In this document: in pieces, positions 7,871 to 17,092 of the stretch
Position numbering within the stretch: position 1 is the first letter of the stretch
How the letters are laid out: each line of letters opens with the position of its first letter
DNA from: Candidatus Bipolaricaulota bacterium
GTDB lineage: Bacteria > Bipolaricaulota > Bipolaricaulia > Bipolaricaulales > Bipolaricaulaceae
Assembly: GCA_014360985.1 (NCBI GenBank)
Contig: JACIWK010000011.1
Location: 19,526-83,525 of the forward strand
Reading direction: 5' to 3'
DNA length: 64,000 bases
The notes under the pieces: generated by a model
What the model was told of the DNA's origin: nothing
The model's database searches: none
The model's input: only the letters and a program-made list of their open reading frames with translations
Translations under genes and position numbers: made by a program

Positions 7871-8370
7871 CGCTCGGAAGGGAGTTCGTCGAGAAGCTCA
7901 CGCAGTTTGGCGAGCCGCGGGTCGAGCCGCTTCGTCTGCCCGTGGCAACCCTCACGGTGCCGCTCGCGGTTGAGATCGGCCCCGCACTCCGGGCAGATGC
8001 CCAAGCAGCCCGGCGCGCAGAGGGGCTTGGGGGAGAGCCCAAGCCGCAGCGCAGCCACAATGAACGGCGCCAGCTCAAGGTAGGAACCGTCGACCTCGTC
8101 GGGGTGGAGCTCCGGCGTTCCGTCCTCCGCCACCTCCTCCACCAGCTCCACGAGACAGCGGGAGCACGTGCGCCGCACCCGAGCCCGCACGGACATCCGG
8201 AGGATGATCTCCCCTTCCTGGCAGATCGCGGTCGCCGCGACATGGACCGGCCCCAGCACGCGCAGGGTCTCCCCTTGCCACTCCACGTGGGGAAGATCCA
8301 CGTCCTGACTCAGGCTGAACGGACGGCCAGGATCCGCCCGCAACGCTGCAAGGTCGAACCTCATCGTCAT
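7867..8370 (-). CDS. DUF177 (YceD-like) metal-binding protein
   Basis: A 167-residue DUF177 protein. It carries the family's CSRCL pair in mid-protein and the C-terminal CAPGCLGICPECGADLN cluster, probably a zinc site. In other bacteria the gene usually precedes rpmF and is linked to 23S rRNA and ribosome maturation; here it precedes ruvC and is divergent from rplI. The start region reads GAGGAGAAGGAG-ATG-ACG-ATG, so either ATG (8370 or 8364) could be used. A -10 box TATACT lies at 8395-8400. Confidence 0.85.
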   Translation of the reverse strand: MTMRFDLAALRADPGRPFSLSQDVDLPHVEWQGETLRVLGPVHVAATAICQEGEIILRMSVRARVRRTCSRCLVELVEEVAEDGTPELHPDEVDGSYLELAPFIVAALRLGLSPKPLCAPGCLGICPECGADLNRERHREGCHGQTKRLDPRLAKLRELLDELPSER

Positions 8371-8394
8371 CTCCTTCTCCTCGCGACGGGGAGA

Positions 8395-8400
8395 AGTATA
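8395..8400 (-). promoter_or_regulatory. Candidate -10 box for the DUF177-ruvC unit
   Basis: TATACT on the minus strand, 25 nt before the start codon; the -35 is weak. The rplI promoter diverges from the same 90-bp gap. Confidence 0.35.
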
Positions 8401-8407
8401 GCGCCGT

Positions 8408-8436
8408 TTGAAGTTCCAGCAGCGCCCCTCTACCAT
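8408..8436 (+). promoter_or_regulatory. Promoter of rplI
   Basis: -35 TTGAAG (8408-8413), 17-nt spacer, -10 TACCAT (8431-8436). Transcription should start near 8443, just before the strong ribosome binding site AAGGAGG at 8446-8452. Confidence 0.5.
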
Positions 8437-8459
8437 TGCTCGCTCAAGGAGGGATACAG

Positions 8460-8906
8460 GTGAAGGTGCTGCTGACCCGTGAGGTAGCCGGACTGGGGAT
8501 CCCGGGGGATGTGGTCGAGGTGAAGGACGGCTACGCCCGCAACTACCTCCTGCCACGGAAGCTCGGCGTGGTCCCCACGCCCCACGAACTGGCCCGGTTC
8601 GGGGACCTCCGCTCCCGGTACCAGACCGAGCTCGCCGATCGCCATGCCCAAGCACACGCCCTCGCCGAGAAGCTCGCCGGCGTGGAGCTCCTGTTCACCC
8701 GCCGCGTCCACGACGAGGACAAGCTGTACGCGTCGGTGCGGCCACAGGACGTGGCCAAGGAGATCGCGGACCGGTTCGGCGTGAAGATCGAACCGGACCG
8801 AGTGCGGATGGAACCGGTGGACACGATCGGCGAACACGAGGCGGAGATCCTCCTCTACGAGAACATCACCGCCAAGGTCAAGCTGACGGTAACACCGGCT
8901 GCGTAG
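8460..8906 (+). CDS. rplI: 50S ribosomal protein L9
   Basis: A 148-residue L9, the normal length. The N-terminal rRNA-binding domain is MKVLLTREVAGLGIPGDVVE followed by KDGYARNYLLPR. A helical linker and the C-terminal domain follow. GTG 8460 is chosen because AAGGAGG lies 7 nt upstream and the protein then begins exactly as L9 does. murJ follows after 6 nt, an unusual neighbour for rplI. Confidence 0.96.
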   Translation: MKVLLTREVAGLGIPGDVVEVKDGYARNYLLPRKLGVVPTPHELARFGDLRSRYQTELADRHAQAHALAEKLAGVELLFTRRVHDEDKLYASVRPQDVAKEIADRFGVKIEPDRVRMEPVDTIGEHEAEILLYENITAKVKLTVTPAA

Positions 8907-8912
8907 CGCAGC

Positions 8913-10469
8913 GTGGGGGACGCAACGGCCTCCCCGCGCCCACCTGAACACGAGACACCGCCCGGTGCAAGGGGGGCAGGCGGCGGTTCGTTCCTCGGGG
9001 ACGTGTTCCGCGGGGCAGGGGGGACGCTCCTGTCGCGGGTCCTTGGGTTCGCCCGCGACGCGGCGATCGCCTACGCGTTTGGCGCTTCGGCGGGGTACGA
9101 TGCGTTCCTCGTGGCGCTGTTCATCCCCCAGGCGCTGCGCCAGGTCCTCGGGGAGGGGGGCCTTGCCGCGGCGTTCGTCCCCGTCTACGCCCGGGCCAAT
9201 GAGCACGGGGAAGGGGACGCCCTCGCCCGGTCGGCGTTCCTGTACCTCGTCCTCGTCCTCCCTGTCCTGTGCGCCCTGGGTGCCCTGTGCGCTCCGTCGT
9301 ATGTCCCCGTGCTCGCCGCGGGGTTCGCGCGGGAGACGATGTCCCAGAGCGTGACCCTGGCGCGGTGGCTGTTCCCCCTGATCGGGTTCATCTCCGTCTC
9401 CGCCCTCGCCGGCGGGATCCTCAACGCCCAGGGGCGGTTCTTCTGGCCAGCCTTCGCCCCCGCCGTCCTCAACGTGGGGATGATCGTTGGAGCGATCGTC
9501 CTTGCCCGGGTAGCGGAGCCCCCGATCTTCGGGCTGGCGCTGGGCGCCCTCCTCGGCGGAGCGGGGATGGTGAGCGTCCTCCTTCCCCCGTTGAGAGCGG
9601 TGCTGCGTGGGCCATGGCGGTTGTGGCCCCCCCACCCCGCGCTGCGCGAGGTGGTGTGGCGGCTCCTCCCTGCCCTGGGCGGGCTCATGGTGGCTGAGGT
9701 GAACACGCTCGTCGACAACCGCCTCGCCTCCCACCTTGCCCCTGGCTCGATCGCCACGCTCCAGTACGCGATGCGCCTGTTCCAGTTTCCCCTAGGGATC
9801 CTCGCCGTGTCCGTGACCACGGCCGCCCTCCCGCGCCTGTCCCGGTTCGCCGCCCGCTCCGACGAGGATGGGTTCCGCCGCGCGCTCGACCGAGGGTTCC
9901 TCACCACGGGAGCCCTCATCCTCCCTGCCCTGGCCGGGCTCCTCATCCTCGGGATGCCGATCCTCACCGTCCTCTTTCAGCGGGGGGCGTTCACGGCGGC
10001 CGACACGGCACGCACCTACATCGCGCTTGGGGGGTACCTCACCGGCCTGTGGGCCTACGCCCTGGTGTACCTGTTCTCCCGGGCGTGGTTCGCCCTCGGC
10101 CGGCCGCTGCTCCCCGTGCTCGCCGGTGCCGTCGCCCTCGTGGTGAACGTGGGGCTCGACCTATGGTGGGTGCGGCTGTGGGGCACGTTCGGGCTCGCCC
10201 TCGCCACGGGCGTCGCTGGGTGGGCGGATGCCCTCCTGCTCGGGGCGCTCCTCTGGCGGCGCTGTCGGGGGGGGATCGACCTCCGGATGCTCCTCCCCCT
10301 CGCCCTCGCCGTGGGGGGGATGACGGGGGCCCTCCTCCTCGTCCGGCCCCTCCTCGCCCCTCTCGGGCCGTGGGGCACGGTCGGGATTGGCGTCCCGCTC
10401 GGGATCGCCCTCTACGTCGGACTGGCCTGGGCCCTCGGGATCACGCGGGCCCTCGCGGGCGCACGATGA
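8913..10469 (+). CDS. murJ: Lipid II flippase MurJ (MVF family)
   Basis: A 518-residue polytopic membrane protein of the MOP superfamily that moves lipid II across the cytoplasmic membrane for peptidoglycan synthesis. Typical N-terminal signatures are GTLLSRVLGFARDAAIAYAFG, YDAFLVALFIPQALR and GEGGLAAAFVPVYA, then about 14 hydrophobic segments. It carries a 30-residue polar, Gly/Pro-rich N-terminal extension from the GTG start, so the true start could be slightly downstream. Its 3' end overlaps the convergent Cys-rich gene by 29 nt. Confidence 0.94.
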   Translation: MGDATASPRPPEHETPPGARGAGGGSFLGDVFRGAGGTLLSRVLGFARDAAIAYAFGASAGYDAFLVALFIPQALRQVLGEGGLAAAFVPVYARANEHGEGDALARSAFLYLVLVLPVLCALGALCAPSYVPVLAAGFARETMSQSVTLARWLFPLIGFISVSALAGGILNAQGRFFWPAFAPAVLNVGMIVGAIVLARVAEPPIFGLALGALLGGAGMVSVLLPPLRAVLRGPWRLWPPHPALREVVWRLLPALGGLMVAEVNTLVDNRLASHLAPGSIATLQYAMRLFQFPLGILAVSVTTAALPRLSRFAARSDEDGFRRALDRGFLTTGALILPALAGLLILGMPILTVLFQRGAFTAADTARTYIALGGYLTGLWAYALVYLFSRAWFALGRPLLPVLAGAVALVVNVGLDLWWVRLWGTFGLALATGVAGWADALLLGALLWRRCRGGIDLRMLLPLALAVGGMTGALLLVRPLLAPLGPWGTVGIGVPLGIALYVGLAWALGITRALAGAR

Positions 10470-11049
10470 GCCCCTCCGGTTCCTCGGGGCGGGGAGGCAG
10501 GAGGCCGAGGATCCCGCGCACGAACCGGAGCGGGTCATCCGGGGACCGGTAGTCTGCGAGCCAGCCCGCAATGGCTTGCACCGCCTCCCGCAGCTTCTCC
10601 CCCTCCACCTTCCCTTCCCGCACGAGGGGGAGGAACCCCTCCTCGGCAAGGACCCTCCCCAGCGGCGGGGGGGATGTGGGCACGAGCACAAGCGGGGACA
10701 GCGCTCGGTCCAGGTAGCGCAGCGCGGCCTCGACCTCGGCATCGGTGGCCACTGTGCGGTGGAGGATCGTGGCCAGCGCCTCGGCGAGGATCTCGATGTG
10801 GGGCCAGACCCGCTCTCTGCCCGCTTGAGCTAGGTCGCGGTACCAGACGGCCCATGCCCGCTCAAGCTCGCGGGCTCGCCGCTCCCGAAGCCTCTCCTCG
10901 GCCACCCGCCCGTACGCGCAATCGGGAGGGCAGCGCACGAATCGCCCCCGCTGCGACCCGCAGCACCGACTGCACAGGCTGCGGTCGAGGCCCGGACAGC
11001 GGCGATCCCCAACCCGCTCGCCGCAAACGGCGCACAGCTCGCGGGTCAC
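10441..11049 (-). CDS. Conserved protein with an N-terminal zinc-cluster-like domain
   Basis: A 202-residue protein I can only partly place. The first 45 residues hold a dense cysteine pattern (CAVCGERVGDRRC, LCSRCCGSQRG, RCPPDCAYG) that would fit one or two zinc sites. I recall uncharacterised proteins in Acidobacteria and relatives with a similar CCG...CPxDC pattern. The rest is helical and charged with no catalytic motif visible. The GTG start overlaps the stop of the DUF59 gene upstream (GTGA), so they are co-translated; a longer reading into that gene is an artefact. Function unknown. Confidence 0.75.
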   Translation of the reverse strand: MTRELCAVCGERVGDRRCPGLDRSLCSRCCGSQRGRFVRCPPDCAYGRVAEERLRERRARELERAWAVWYRDLAQAGRERVWPHIEILAEALATILHRTVATDAEVEAALRYLDRALSPLVLVPTSPPPLGRVLAEEGFLPLVREGKVEGEKLREAVQAIAGWLADYRSPDDPLRFVRGILGLLPPRPEEPEGLIVRPRGPA

Positions 11050-11345
11050 GGAGCGCCGAGCTGGCGGCGTGCGTCCTCGGACATCCTCTCCGGCGTCCAG
11101 CGGGGCTCCCACACCAGGGCCACCTCCACTGCCTGGCCAGGGAAATGCGCGCGGAGGACCTCCTCCACCCGCGCCGGGAGCGCAGAGGCGAGGGGACAAG
11201 ATGGGGTGGTGAGCGTCATCTCCACGTGGATCCGCCCTTCTTCTACCCGGACTCCGTACACGAGACCGAGGTCGACGATGTTGACCCCGAGCTCAGGGTC
11301 CGCCACCTGACGGAGGACGGCTTGCACCTGCCCCGGGGCGGGCAC
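11046..11345 (-). CDS. DUF59 / MIP18-family protein
   Basis: A 99-residue DUF59 protein with the family core DPELGVNIVDLGLVYGVRVE and the TTPSCPLAS segment with its conserved cysteine. Such proteins (SufT, PaaD and the MIP18 relatives) help mature Fe-S proteins. It starts at a GTG 2 nt after the Rrf2 regulator's stop, so it is in the same transcript. An Fe-S role fits an Rrf2-type neighbour, but no suf or isc genes are in view. Confidence 0.9.
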   Translation of the reverse strand: MPAPGQVQAVLRQVADPELGVNIVDLGLVYGVRVEEGRIHVEMTLTTPSCPLASALPARVEEVLRAHFPGQAVEVALVWEPRWTPERMSEDARRQLGAP

Positions 11346-11347
11346 GG

Positions 11348-11836
11348 CTACTTCCGGGTCTTCTTCCGCCGCCGGGCCGCGGTCCCCTGCGCCTTGGCCT
11401 TCGGCGCCCGCTTGCGGGAGGGAGTCCGGGACCGGTCCACCACATCCGCGAGCGTGCTCTCGACCAGGGCCCGAGTGAAGGTTTCCTCGATCCCCTTCCA
11501 GAACCCCTGCACCGGGCAGTCCTCGCCTGGGACATACCCGCCGCCGCGCTGGCGGCCGTACACCAGGCGCGGGGTATCGGGTTCGAGGGCCTTGACGAGC
11601 TGGCCAAGCTTGATCGCCTGCGGGGGGTGCGCAAGGCGGTAACCGCCGGTGCGCCCCTTCTGTGCGGTGACGAGACCGGCCCGGCGCAGATCGAGAAGAA
11701 TTTTGCGCACGAACGCCTCGGGGACACGATACCCGTCCGCGATGTCACGCGCTGAGTGATAGCCCTCCTTGCGGGTCGCAAGCTCGTACAAAACACATAC
11801 TCCGTACCCTAGACGCCTGCTCGTAATCATGGCCAC
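11348..11836 (-). CDS. Rrf2-family transcriptional regulator
   Basis: A 162-residue Rrf2/IscR-like winged-helix regulator: YGVCVLYELATRKEGYHSARDIA, PEAFVRKILLDLRRAGLV and the QKGRTGGYRL wing. Only one cysteine (EDCPVQG) lies in the region where IscR has three, so binding a [2Fe-2S] cluster in the IscR manner is doubtful. The C-terminal 25 residues are very basic. The start is GTG 11836 or ATG 11830. A -10 box overlaps the dxr stop, so this gene, the DUF59 gene and the Cys-rich gene can be transcribed apart from dxr. Confidence 0.9.
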   Translation of the reverse strand: MAMITSRRLGYGVCVLYELATRKEGYHSARDIADGYRVPEAFVRKILLDLRRAGLVTAQKGRTGGYRLAHPPQAIKLGQLVKALEPDTPRLVYGRQRGGGYVPGEDCPVQGFWKGIEETFTRALVESTLADVVDRSRTPSRKRAPKAKAQGTAARRRKKTRK

Positions 11837-11840
11837 CCAT

Positions 11841-11870
11841 TTTATACGCTGGAGGCTCGCCGCGCCACAA
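11841..11870 (-). promoter_or_regulatory. Internal promoter before the Rrf2 gene
   Basis: -10 TATAAA at 11841-11846 on the minus strand contains the TAA stop codon of dxr. A -35 candidate TTGTGG lies 18 nt upstream (11865-11870). The predicted start, around 11834, coincides with the GTG start codon. Confidence 0.45.
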
Positions 11871-13014
11871 TCGCTCGGGCCATCTCCCGCCCCCAGTTGT
11901 CGGCGGCATAGATGGAATCGATGTCCTGGACGGGAACAGTCTCGTGCGCGGAAAGTACTTCGGCGATGCCAGCGGCGATCGCCGGGTACGGGATCTTCCC
12001 GGAGAGAAACGCCTCAACGAGGACCTCGTCGGCGGCGTTCGCCACCGCAGGGGCCGTCCCGCCGCGTCTCCCCGCGTCGAGCACTGACCAGAACGCGGGA
12101 TACGGATCCACGGGCAACGGCTCGAAGGTGAGGGCAAGACCGGGCAGGGAAAGGCGAGCCGGAGCCGGGGACAGGCGGGCAGGATGGGTGAGGGCGGCCT
12201 GGATCGGGATCCGCATGTCGGGTGGGGAGAGCTGGGCGAGGATCGTCCCGTCGCGAAGCTCGACCAAGGCGTGGACGCGCGCCTGGGGATGGATGAGGAC
12301 GCCGATCCTGTCCCAGGGGAGGGCAAACAGGTGATGGGCCTCGATCACCTCGAACGCCTTGTTGACGAGGGTCGCGGAGTCGATCGTGATCCGCGGTCCC
12401 ATCGCCCACACCGGATGGGCGAGGGCCTCCGTGGGGGTGACGGCGGCCAAGGTCGCCGGATCACGGCCCCGGAATGCTCCCCCCGAGGCGGTGATCCACA
12501 CGCGCTCCACCTCGCCAGGGTCGATGGCGGAGAGGATCTGGAACAGGGCAGCATGCTCGGAGTCCACGGGGACGATCTGGCCCTCGCGGCGGCAGGCGCG
12601 CACGACGAGCTCCCCCCCGATCACGAGCGACTCCTTGTTCGCGAGGGCGAGGACCTTCCCCGCGGCGAGGGCGGCAAGGGTCGGGGTAAGGCCCACTGCA
12701 CCGACGACCGCGTTCAGAACAAGATCCACATCGGGAAGGGACGCAAGATAACACAGCCCGTCGCGCCCCGTGACGACCTCCACGGGGAGGATCTCCCGCA
12801 GCCGGTCCGCCTCGATCGGGCCCGCGACCCCCACCCGCTCCACCGCGAACTCGCGGGCCAGCGCGGCGAGGGCATCCACCCTCCGGCCAGCAGCGAGCGC
12901 CACCACCGCCACGGGATAGCCGGCACGGCGCAGGGAGCGGATGACATCCAGGGCCTGGGTCCCGATCGACCCCGTTGCCCCGAGGATGGCGACCCGGAGC
13001 GGGGCAGAGCTCAT
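11842..13014 (-). CDS. dxr: 1-deoxy-D-xylulose 5-phosphate reductoisomerase
   Basis: A 390-residue enzyme making 2-C-methyl-D-erythritol 4-phosphate, the second step of the MEP isoprenoid pathway. The NADPH site LRVAILGATGSIGTQALDVI is at the N-terminus, with ALANKESLV near residue 125 and the metal/substrate region PVDSEHAALFQ near 150. Later motifs ASGGAFRG and HPVWAMGPRITIDSATLVNK are intact. Its start overlaps the ftsH stop (ATGA), so ftsH and dxr are co-translated. Confidence 0.97.
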   Translation of the reverse strand: MSSAPLRVAILGATGSIGTQALDVIRSLRRAGYPVAVVALAAGRRVDALAALAREFAVERVGVAGPIEADRLREILPVEVVTGRDGLCYLASLPDVDLVLNAVVGAVGLTPTLAALAAGKVLALANKESLVIGGELVVRACRREGQIVPVDSEHAALFQILSAIDPGEVERVWITASGGAFRGRDPATLAAVTPTEALAHPVWAMGPRITIDSATLVNKAFEVIEAHHLFALPWDRIGVLIHPQARVHALVELRDGTILAQLSPPDMRIPIQAALTHPARLSPAPARLSLPGLALTFEPLPVDPYPAFWSVLDAGRRGGTAPAVANAADEVLVEAFLSGKIPYPAIAAGIAEVLSAHETVPVQDIDSIYAADNWGREMARAIVARRASSV

Positions 13015-14852
13015 CCCGTCGGCTCGAGAGCGAGGTCGGCGAGAAGGGCGTCCAATTCGGTGCCGTCGAGGGACTCCCGCCGCAGGAGCTCCTGCGCCAC
13101 CCGATCGAGGGCCGCGCGGTACTGCAGGAGGAGGGCCTTCGCCCGCTCGTAGGCCCGGGCAAGGAAGCTGCGGATCTCCCGATCCACGAACGCGGACAGC
13201 TCCTCGGAGTGCTCGTCGCTGCGCACGATCTCCTCGCCGAGGAAGATGTTCGTGCGCTCCTTGCCGAGGTTGATCGGGCCCAACTCCTCCGACATCCCGT
13301 ACTCGACGACCATCTTCGTCGCGATCTCTGTCGCTTCCCGGAGGTCGTTCGCCGCACCGGTGCTCTGCTCCCCGAACACGATCTCCTCCGCCGCCCGCCC
13401 CCCGAACGTCCAGGTGAGCATGTCCAGCAGGTCATCCTTGGACGTCCAGTACTTGTCCTCGAGGAGCCGCTGCGAGAACCCGAGGACCCCCGTTCCCCGG
13501 GGGACGATCGTCACTTTGTGCACCGGCCCCAGACGTGGGAGAAGCTTGTTCAGGAGGGCATGACCGGACTCATGGTACGCGATGCGCTGCCGCTCCTCCT
13601 CCTTGATGTACATCCCCTTGCGTGCCAGTCCGGTGAGGACGCGGTCCAATGCTTCCTCGAAATCCTCGATTTCGATGCGGTCCTTGTTCCGCCGCGCAGC
13701 GAGGAGCGCCGCCTCGTTGCACAGGTTCTCGAGGTCCGCTCCGACAAACCCCGACGTGCGGCGGGCGAGGAGGGAGAGGTCCACGTCGGTGGCGAGCTTC
13801 TTCTCCCGGATGTGGACCTTGAGGATCGCTTCCCGTCCGTGCAAGTCCGGCGTGGGAACGGCGATCTTGCGGTCGAACCGCCCCGGCCGGAGCAGGGCCA
13901 GATCCAACACATCGGGGCGGTTCGTGGCAGCGAGGACGATCACCCCCGCGTTCCTCTCGAACCCGTCCATCTCCGAGAGGAGCTGGTTCAGCGTTTGCTC
14001 CCGCTCGTCATGGCCTCCGCCCAAGCCCGCCCCGCGCTTGCGACCCACGGCATCGATCTCGTCGATGAACACGATGCACGGGGCGCTCGCCTTGGCCTTC
14101 TGGAACATGTCCCGCACCCGGGCCGCCCCGACGCCGACGAACATCTCCACGAAGTCGGAGCCGGAGATGGAGAAGAACGGGACCCCGGCCTCGCCGGCGA
14201 TCGCCCGGGCGAGCAGCGTTTTCCCCGTCCCCGGAGGGCCCACGAGGAGAATCCCTTTCGGGATCTTCGCCCCCAGGCGCACGAACCGCCCCGGGTCCTT
14301 GAGGTAGTCCACGATCTCGCGGACCTCGTCCAGCACCTCATCGATCCCCGCCACGTCCTTGAAGGTGACCTTGGTGAACTCCTTGGTGACGAGTTTGGCT
14401 CGGGATTGACCGAACGTGAACGCGCTCCCCCCCTGCATGCGGCGCATCATGTACATCCAGAAAACGACGACCAGGATCACGGGGAGCGAGTAGGCGAGCA
14501 GGGGGAGGATCCACGACGCTCCCCCCGCCTCCTGGAAACGGTACGTCACGCCCGCCGCCTCCATCGCCTGGGTCAGGCCGGCGTAGAGGGGCGATCCCTC
14601 GGGAGGCCCCTGAGCGACGAAAGACCGGATCTCTCCGGTCCTGAGGGTCCCCTCGATCCGCGATCCCTGGATCGCCACTGCCTCCACGTTTCCTCGCTCG
14701 ATCTCGGCGAGGAGGTCCGAGTACGTGAGCTCGACCACGCGACTGCGGGACGGCCACAGCGCCTGAAGCACGAGAAGCCCGACCATCACGAGCATCACGA
14801 GGATGGTGATGCTGCGCAGCGTGCGGGGCGGCTGAATCGGACGGCGGTCCAT
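13011..14852 (-). CDS. ftsH: ATP-dependent zinc metalloprotease FtsH
   Basis: A 613-residue membrane AAA+ protease that degrades misfolded and short-lived membrane and cytosolic proteins. TM helices lie near residues 13-33 and 113-135, flanking a periplasmic domain. The AAA module has Walker A GPPGTGKT (205-212), Walker [12 protein letters not shown] and the arginine-finger region LLRPGRFDR. The zinc site HESGH is near residue 425. All catalytic residues are intact. Transcribed from a promoter that leaves almost no leader, divergent from the S8 protease gene. Confidence 0.97.
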   Translation of the reverse strand: MDRRPIQPPRTLRSITILVMLVMVGLLVLQALWPSRSRVVELTYSDLLAEIERGNVEAVAIQGSRIEGTLRTGEIRSFVAQGPPEGSPLYAGLTQAMEAAGVTYRFQEAGGASWILPLLAYSLPVILVVVFWMYMMRRMQGGSAFTFGQSRAKLVTKEFTKVTFKDVAGIDEVLDEVREIVDYLKDPGRFVRLGAKIPKGILLVGPPGTGKTLLARAIAGEAGVPFFSISGSDFVEMFVGVGAARVRDMFQKAKASAPCIVFIDEIDAVGRKRGAGLGGGHDEREQTLNQLLSEMDGFERNAGVIVLAATNRPDVLDLALLRPGRFDRKIAVPTPDLHGREAILKVHIREKKLATDVDLSLLARRTSGFVGADLENLCNEAALLAARRNKDRIEIEDFEEALDRVLTGLARKGMYIKEEERQRIAYHESGHALLNKLLPRLGPVHKVTIVPRGTGVLGFSQRLLEDKYWTSKDDLLDMLTWTFGGRAAEEIVFGEQSTGAANDLREATEIATKMVVEYGMSEELGPINLGKERTNIFLGEEIVRSDEHSEELSAFVDREIRSFLARAYERAKALLLQYRAALDRVAQELLRRESLDGTELDALLADLALEPTG

Positions 14853-14861
14853 ATCGGAAAC

Positions 14862-14889
14862 ATTTTAGCCCACGTCCCTCCAGGATCAA
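14862..14889 (-). promoter_or_regulatory. Promoter of ftsH-dxr
   Basis: On the minus strand -35 TTGATC (14884-14889), 16-nt spacer, -10 TAAAAT (14862-14867). The predicted start is about 14855, leaving a leader of roughly 3 nt before ATG 14852. Confidence 0.5.
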
Positions 14890-14918
14890 TGGGCCTGGCC
14901 CGATCCGTAGCCCAAGGC

Positions 14919-14924
14919 TACAAT
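14919..14924 (+). promoter_or_regulatory. -10 box of the S8 protease operon
   Basis: TACAAT, 9 nt before GTG 14933, with no recognisable ribosome binding site between. Predicted transcription begins within about 2 nt of the start codon. The -35 is weak. Confidence 0.4.
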
Positions 14925-14932
14925 GTCCCCCC

Positions 14933-17092
14933 GTGACCCGGCTGGCGCTGCTTCTGGTGATCCTTCCCCTCCTCTCCCTCCCCGCGGCGGCCGGGCCGGA
15001 GAAGCTCGATCCCCTACTACGGGCTCTCGTCCAAGCGCGCGGGGTAGGCGGTCCGGTAGACCTCCTGTCCCCCGAGGTCCTCCCCACGCTCGTGGCGCTG
15101 GGGGGAGACGCGGCCCTCCCCCCCGCGGAGGGCGGGCCATCCGCCCCGCTGCGGGTGCTGCTCCTGACGAAGGATCCCCAGGGAGCGTGGATGGTCCCCC
15201 TCTTCCGCCCCCATCAGGTGGTGGGGACGCTCGCCACCGGTGAGGTGGAGCTCGCCGATCTCGGGGCCCTCGCCGACCATCCCCAGGTCGTCTACGTGCA
15301 GGCAAGCCGCCCCGTGTATCCCATGGTGGACCGGTCCGTGCCCGAGATCGGGGCCCCTGCCCTCTGGTACAGCACTCCCGCCGCCACCGGTGAAGGGGTG
15401 ATCCTCGGGGTTGTGGACACGGGGATCGACATCCTCCACCGCGATTTCCGGGTGGACCGCACGGGGGATGGGTTCGAGGAGGGGTCGCGGATCCTGTGGT
15501 TGTGGGACCAGACTGGGGTGGGTGCCACGGGGTTCCCGTACTGGTGGGGAGACGACCTCACGGGCGCAGAGGCCCACTACGGACGGGCCTTCTCGCGACA
15601 GGAGCTGGAGATCGCGATCGCAACAGGCTCCCCCCCCACGCGGGACGCGAGTGGTCACGGGACCCACGTCGCCGGGATCGCCGCGGGGGACGGTTCCGCC
15701 TCGGGAGGCGGAATGCGCGGTGCCGCACCTGGAGCGGACCTCGTCATCGTGAAGACCACGTTCTACGAGGACACCGTGCTGGACGGGGTGCGGTTCGTGT
15801 TCGAGGCCGCGGAAGCGCTGGGGAAGCCCGCGGTCGTCAACCTGTCCCTCGGCGGGCACAGCGGCCCCCACGACGGGAGCTCGCTGTTTGAGCGGATGCT
15901 CGATGCCCTGGTCGACCGTCCGGGCCGGGCGGTGGTCGTCGCCGCGGGGAACGAAGGGGACCGCCGGATCCACATCGGGGCCGACGTGCGGGCCCCGACC
16001 ACGTGGCACCTCGAGGTGGAGAAGAGCACGGTCACCGTCCAACTCTGGCACAGCGGGACGGCGAGCTTCTCCACGGAGGTCCGCGCCCCAAGCGGCGAGA
16101 CGGTGACCGTGCTCCCCGGAACGCAGCGCGGGGCATCGACATCCTCGGGTGGGGTGTGGCTCGATAACACCTCCCTCCCCGATCCCCGTAACCTGAGTCG
16201 CTACATCTACATCGCCCTCACCGATGTCACGCCGGGGGCAACGTGGGTGGTCACCCTCACCCCAATCCTCGGGGGGGGGCGGGTGGACGGGTGGGTGGAG
16301 AACCCCTCCTCGGCCCAGTTCCGGGAGGGGGACTCAAGGTCCACGATCAGCGAGCCGGGGAACGCCCACCGCGCGATCACGGTCGGGGCGTATGTGACGA
16401 AGACGCAGTGGACATCCGTGGTCGGCAATCAGGCGGAGGAAGGGGAGATCGGAGCCCTCGCCTCGTTCTCCTCGCGCGGGCCGACGCGCGACGGGCGGGT
16501 GAAGCCCGACCTCGCGGCGCCGGGAGCATGGATCGCCTCCGCCCGCTCCTGGAACGTCACGACCGCCCCGCGGCTTACCCTACCGGGAGGGGAGTACACG
16601 ATGCTCCTCGGGACGAGCATGGCTGCCCCTCACGCGACGGGAGCGGTGGCGCTCCTCTTCTCCCGCCAACCGAACCTTACGTGGTCCGAGGTCAAGGATG
16701 CCCTCCTCTCCGGAGCGCGGGTCGACAGCCAGGTGGGGGCCACCCCCAACTACATCTGGGGCGCGGGGAAGCTGGACGTGTCCCGTGCGGCGGCCCTCAT
16801 CGGCAGCCCTGGCCCAGTGGAGCGACCCACCCTCACCCTCCTTGCCAACCCCGTGTCGCGGGAGGCGACCTTCCGCTACCACTGCCCCTCCGGAACGCGT
16901 TGGGCGAGCCTCCACGTGTACGACCTTGCCGGGAAGCTTGTCTCCACCCAGCTTCTCCCCCTCCCGTCCGGGGACGCGCGGTGGACGGTCACCACGTCCG
17001 ACGGCCGGGCCGTGGCGAGCGGCCTGTACCTCGCCGTCCTCGTTACGGACCGCGCGCAATCCGAGATCGTCCGGGTGGTGGTCCAGCGATGA
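14933..17092 (+). CDS. Secreted subtilisin-like (S8) protease with a FlgD/type-IX-like C-terminal tail
   Basis: A 719-residue exported serine protease. A signal peptide (MTRLALLLVILPLLSLPAAA) precedes a prodomain-like region, then the catalytic triad: Asp near 162 (GVVDTGIDILHRD), His near 244 (GHGTHVAGIAAGDG) and Ser near 562 (GTSMAAPHATGA). A long beta-rich insert lies between His and Ser. The last 85 residues form an Ig-like tail with NPVSREATFRY, VYDLAGKLVSTQ and VASGLYLAVLVT, the pattern of FlgD-Ig and type IX sorting domains. The stop overlaps the next gene (ATGA), a PorV-like barrel. It may process or be displayed as a surface protein; use of a type-IX-like route is inference. Confidence 0.92.
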   Translation: MTRLALLLVILPLLSLPAAAGPEKLDPLLRALVQARGVGGPVDLLSPEVLPTLVALGGDAALPPAEGGPSAPLRVLLLTKDPQGAWMVPLFRPHQVVGTLATGEVELADLGALADHPQVVYVQASRPVYPMVDRSVPEIGAPALWYSTPAATGEGVILGVVDTGIDILHRDFRVDRTGDGFEEGSRILWLWDQTGVGATGFPYWWGDDLTGAEAHYGRAFSRQELEIAIATGSPPTRDASGHGTHVAGIAAGDGSASGGGMRGAAPGADLVIVKTTFYEDTVLDGVRFVFEAAEALGKPAVVNLSLGGHSGPHDGSSLFERMLDALVDRPGRAVVVAAGNEGDRRIHIGADVRAPTTWHLEVEKSTVTVQLWHSGTASFSTEVRAPSGETVTVLPGTQRGASTSSGGVWLDNTSLPDPRNLSRYIYIALTDVTPGATWVVTLTPILGGGRVDGWVENPSSAQFREGDSRSTISEPGNAHRAITVGAYVTKTQWTSVVGNQAEEGEIGALASFSSRGPTRDGRVKPDLAAPGAWIASARSWNVTTAPRLTLPGGEYTMLLGTSMAAPHATGAVALLFSRQPNLTWSEVKDALLSGARVDSQVGATPNYIWGAGKLDVSRAAALIGSPGPVERPTLTLLANPVSREATFRYHCPSGTRWASLHVYDLAGKLVSTQLLPLPSGDARWTVTTSDGRAVASGLYLAVLVTDRAQSEIVRVVVQR

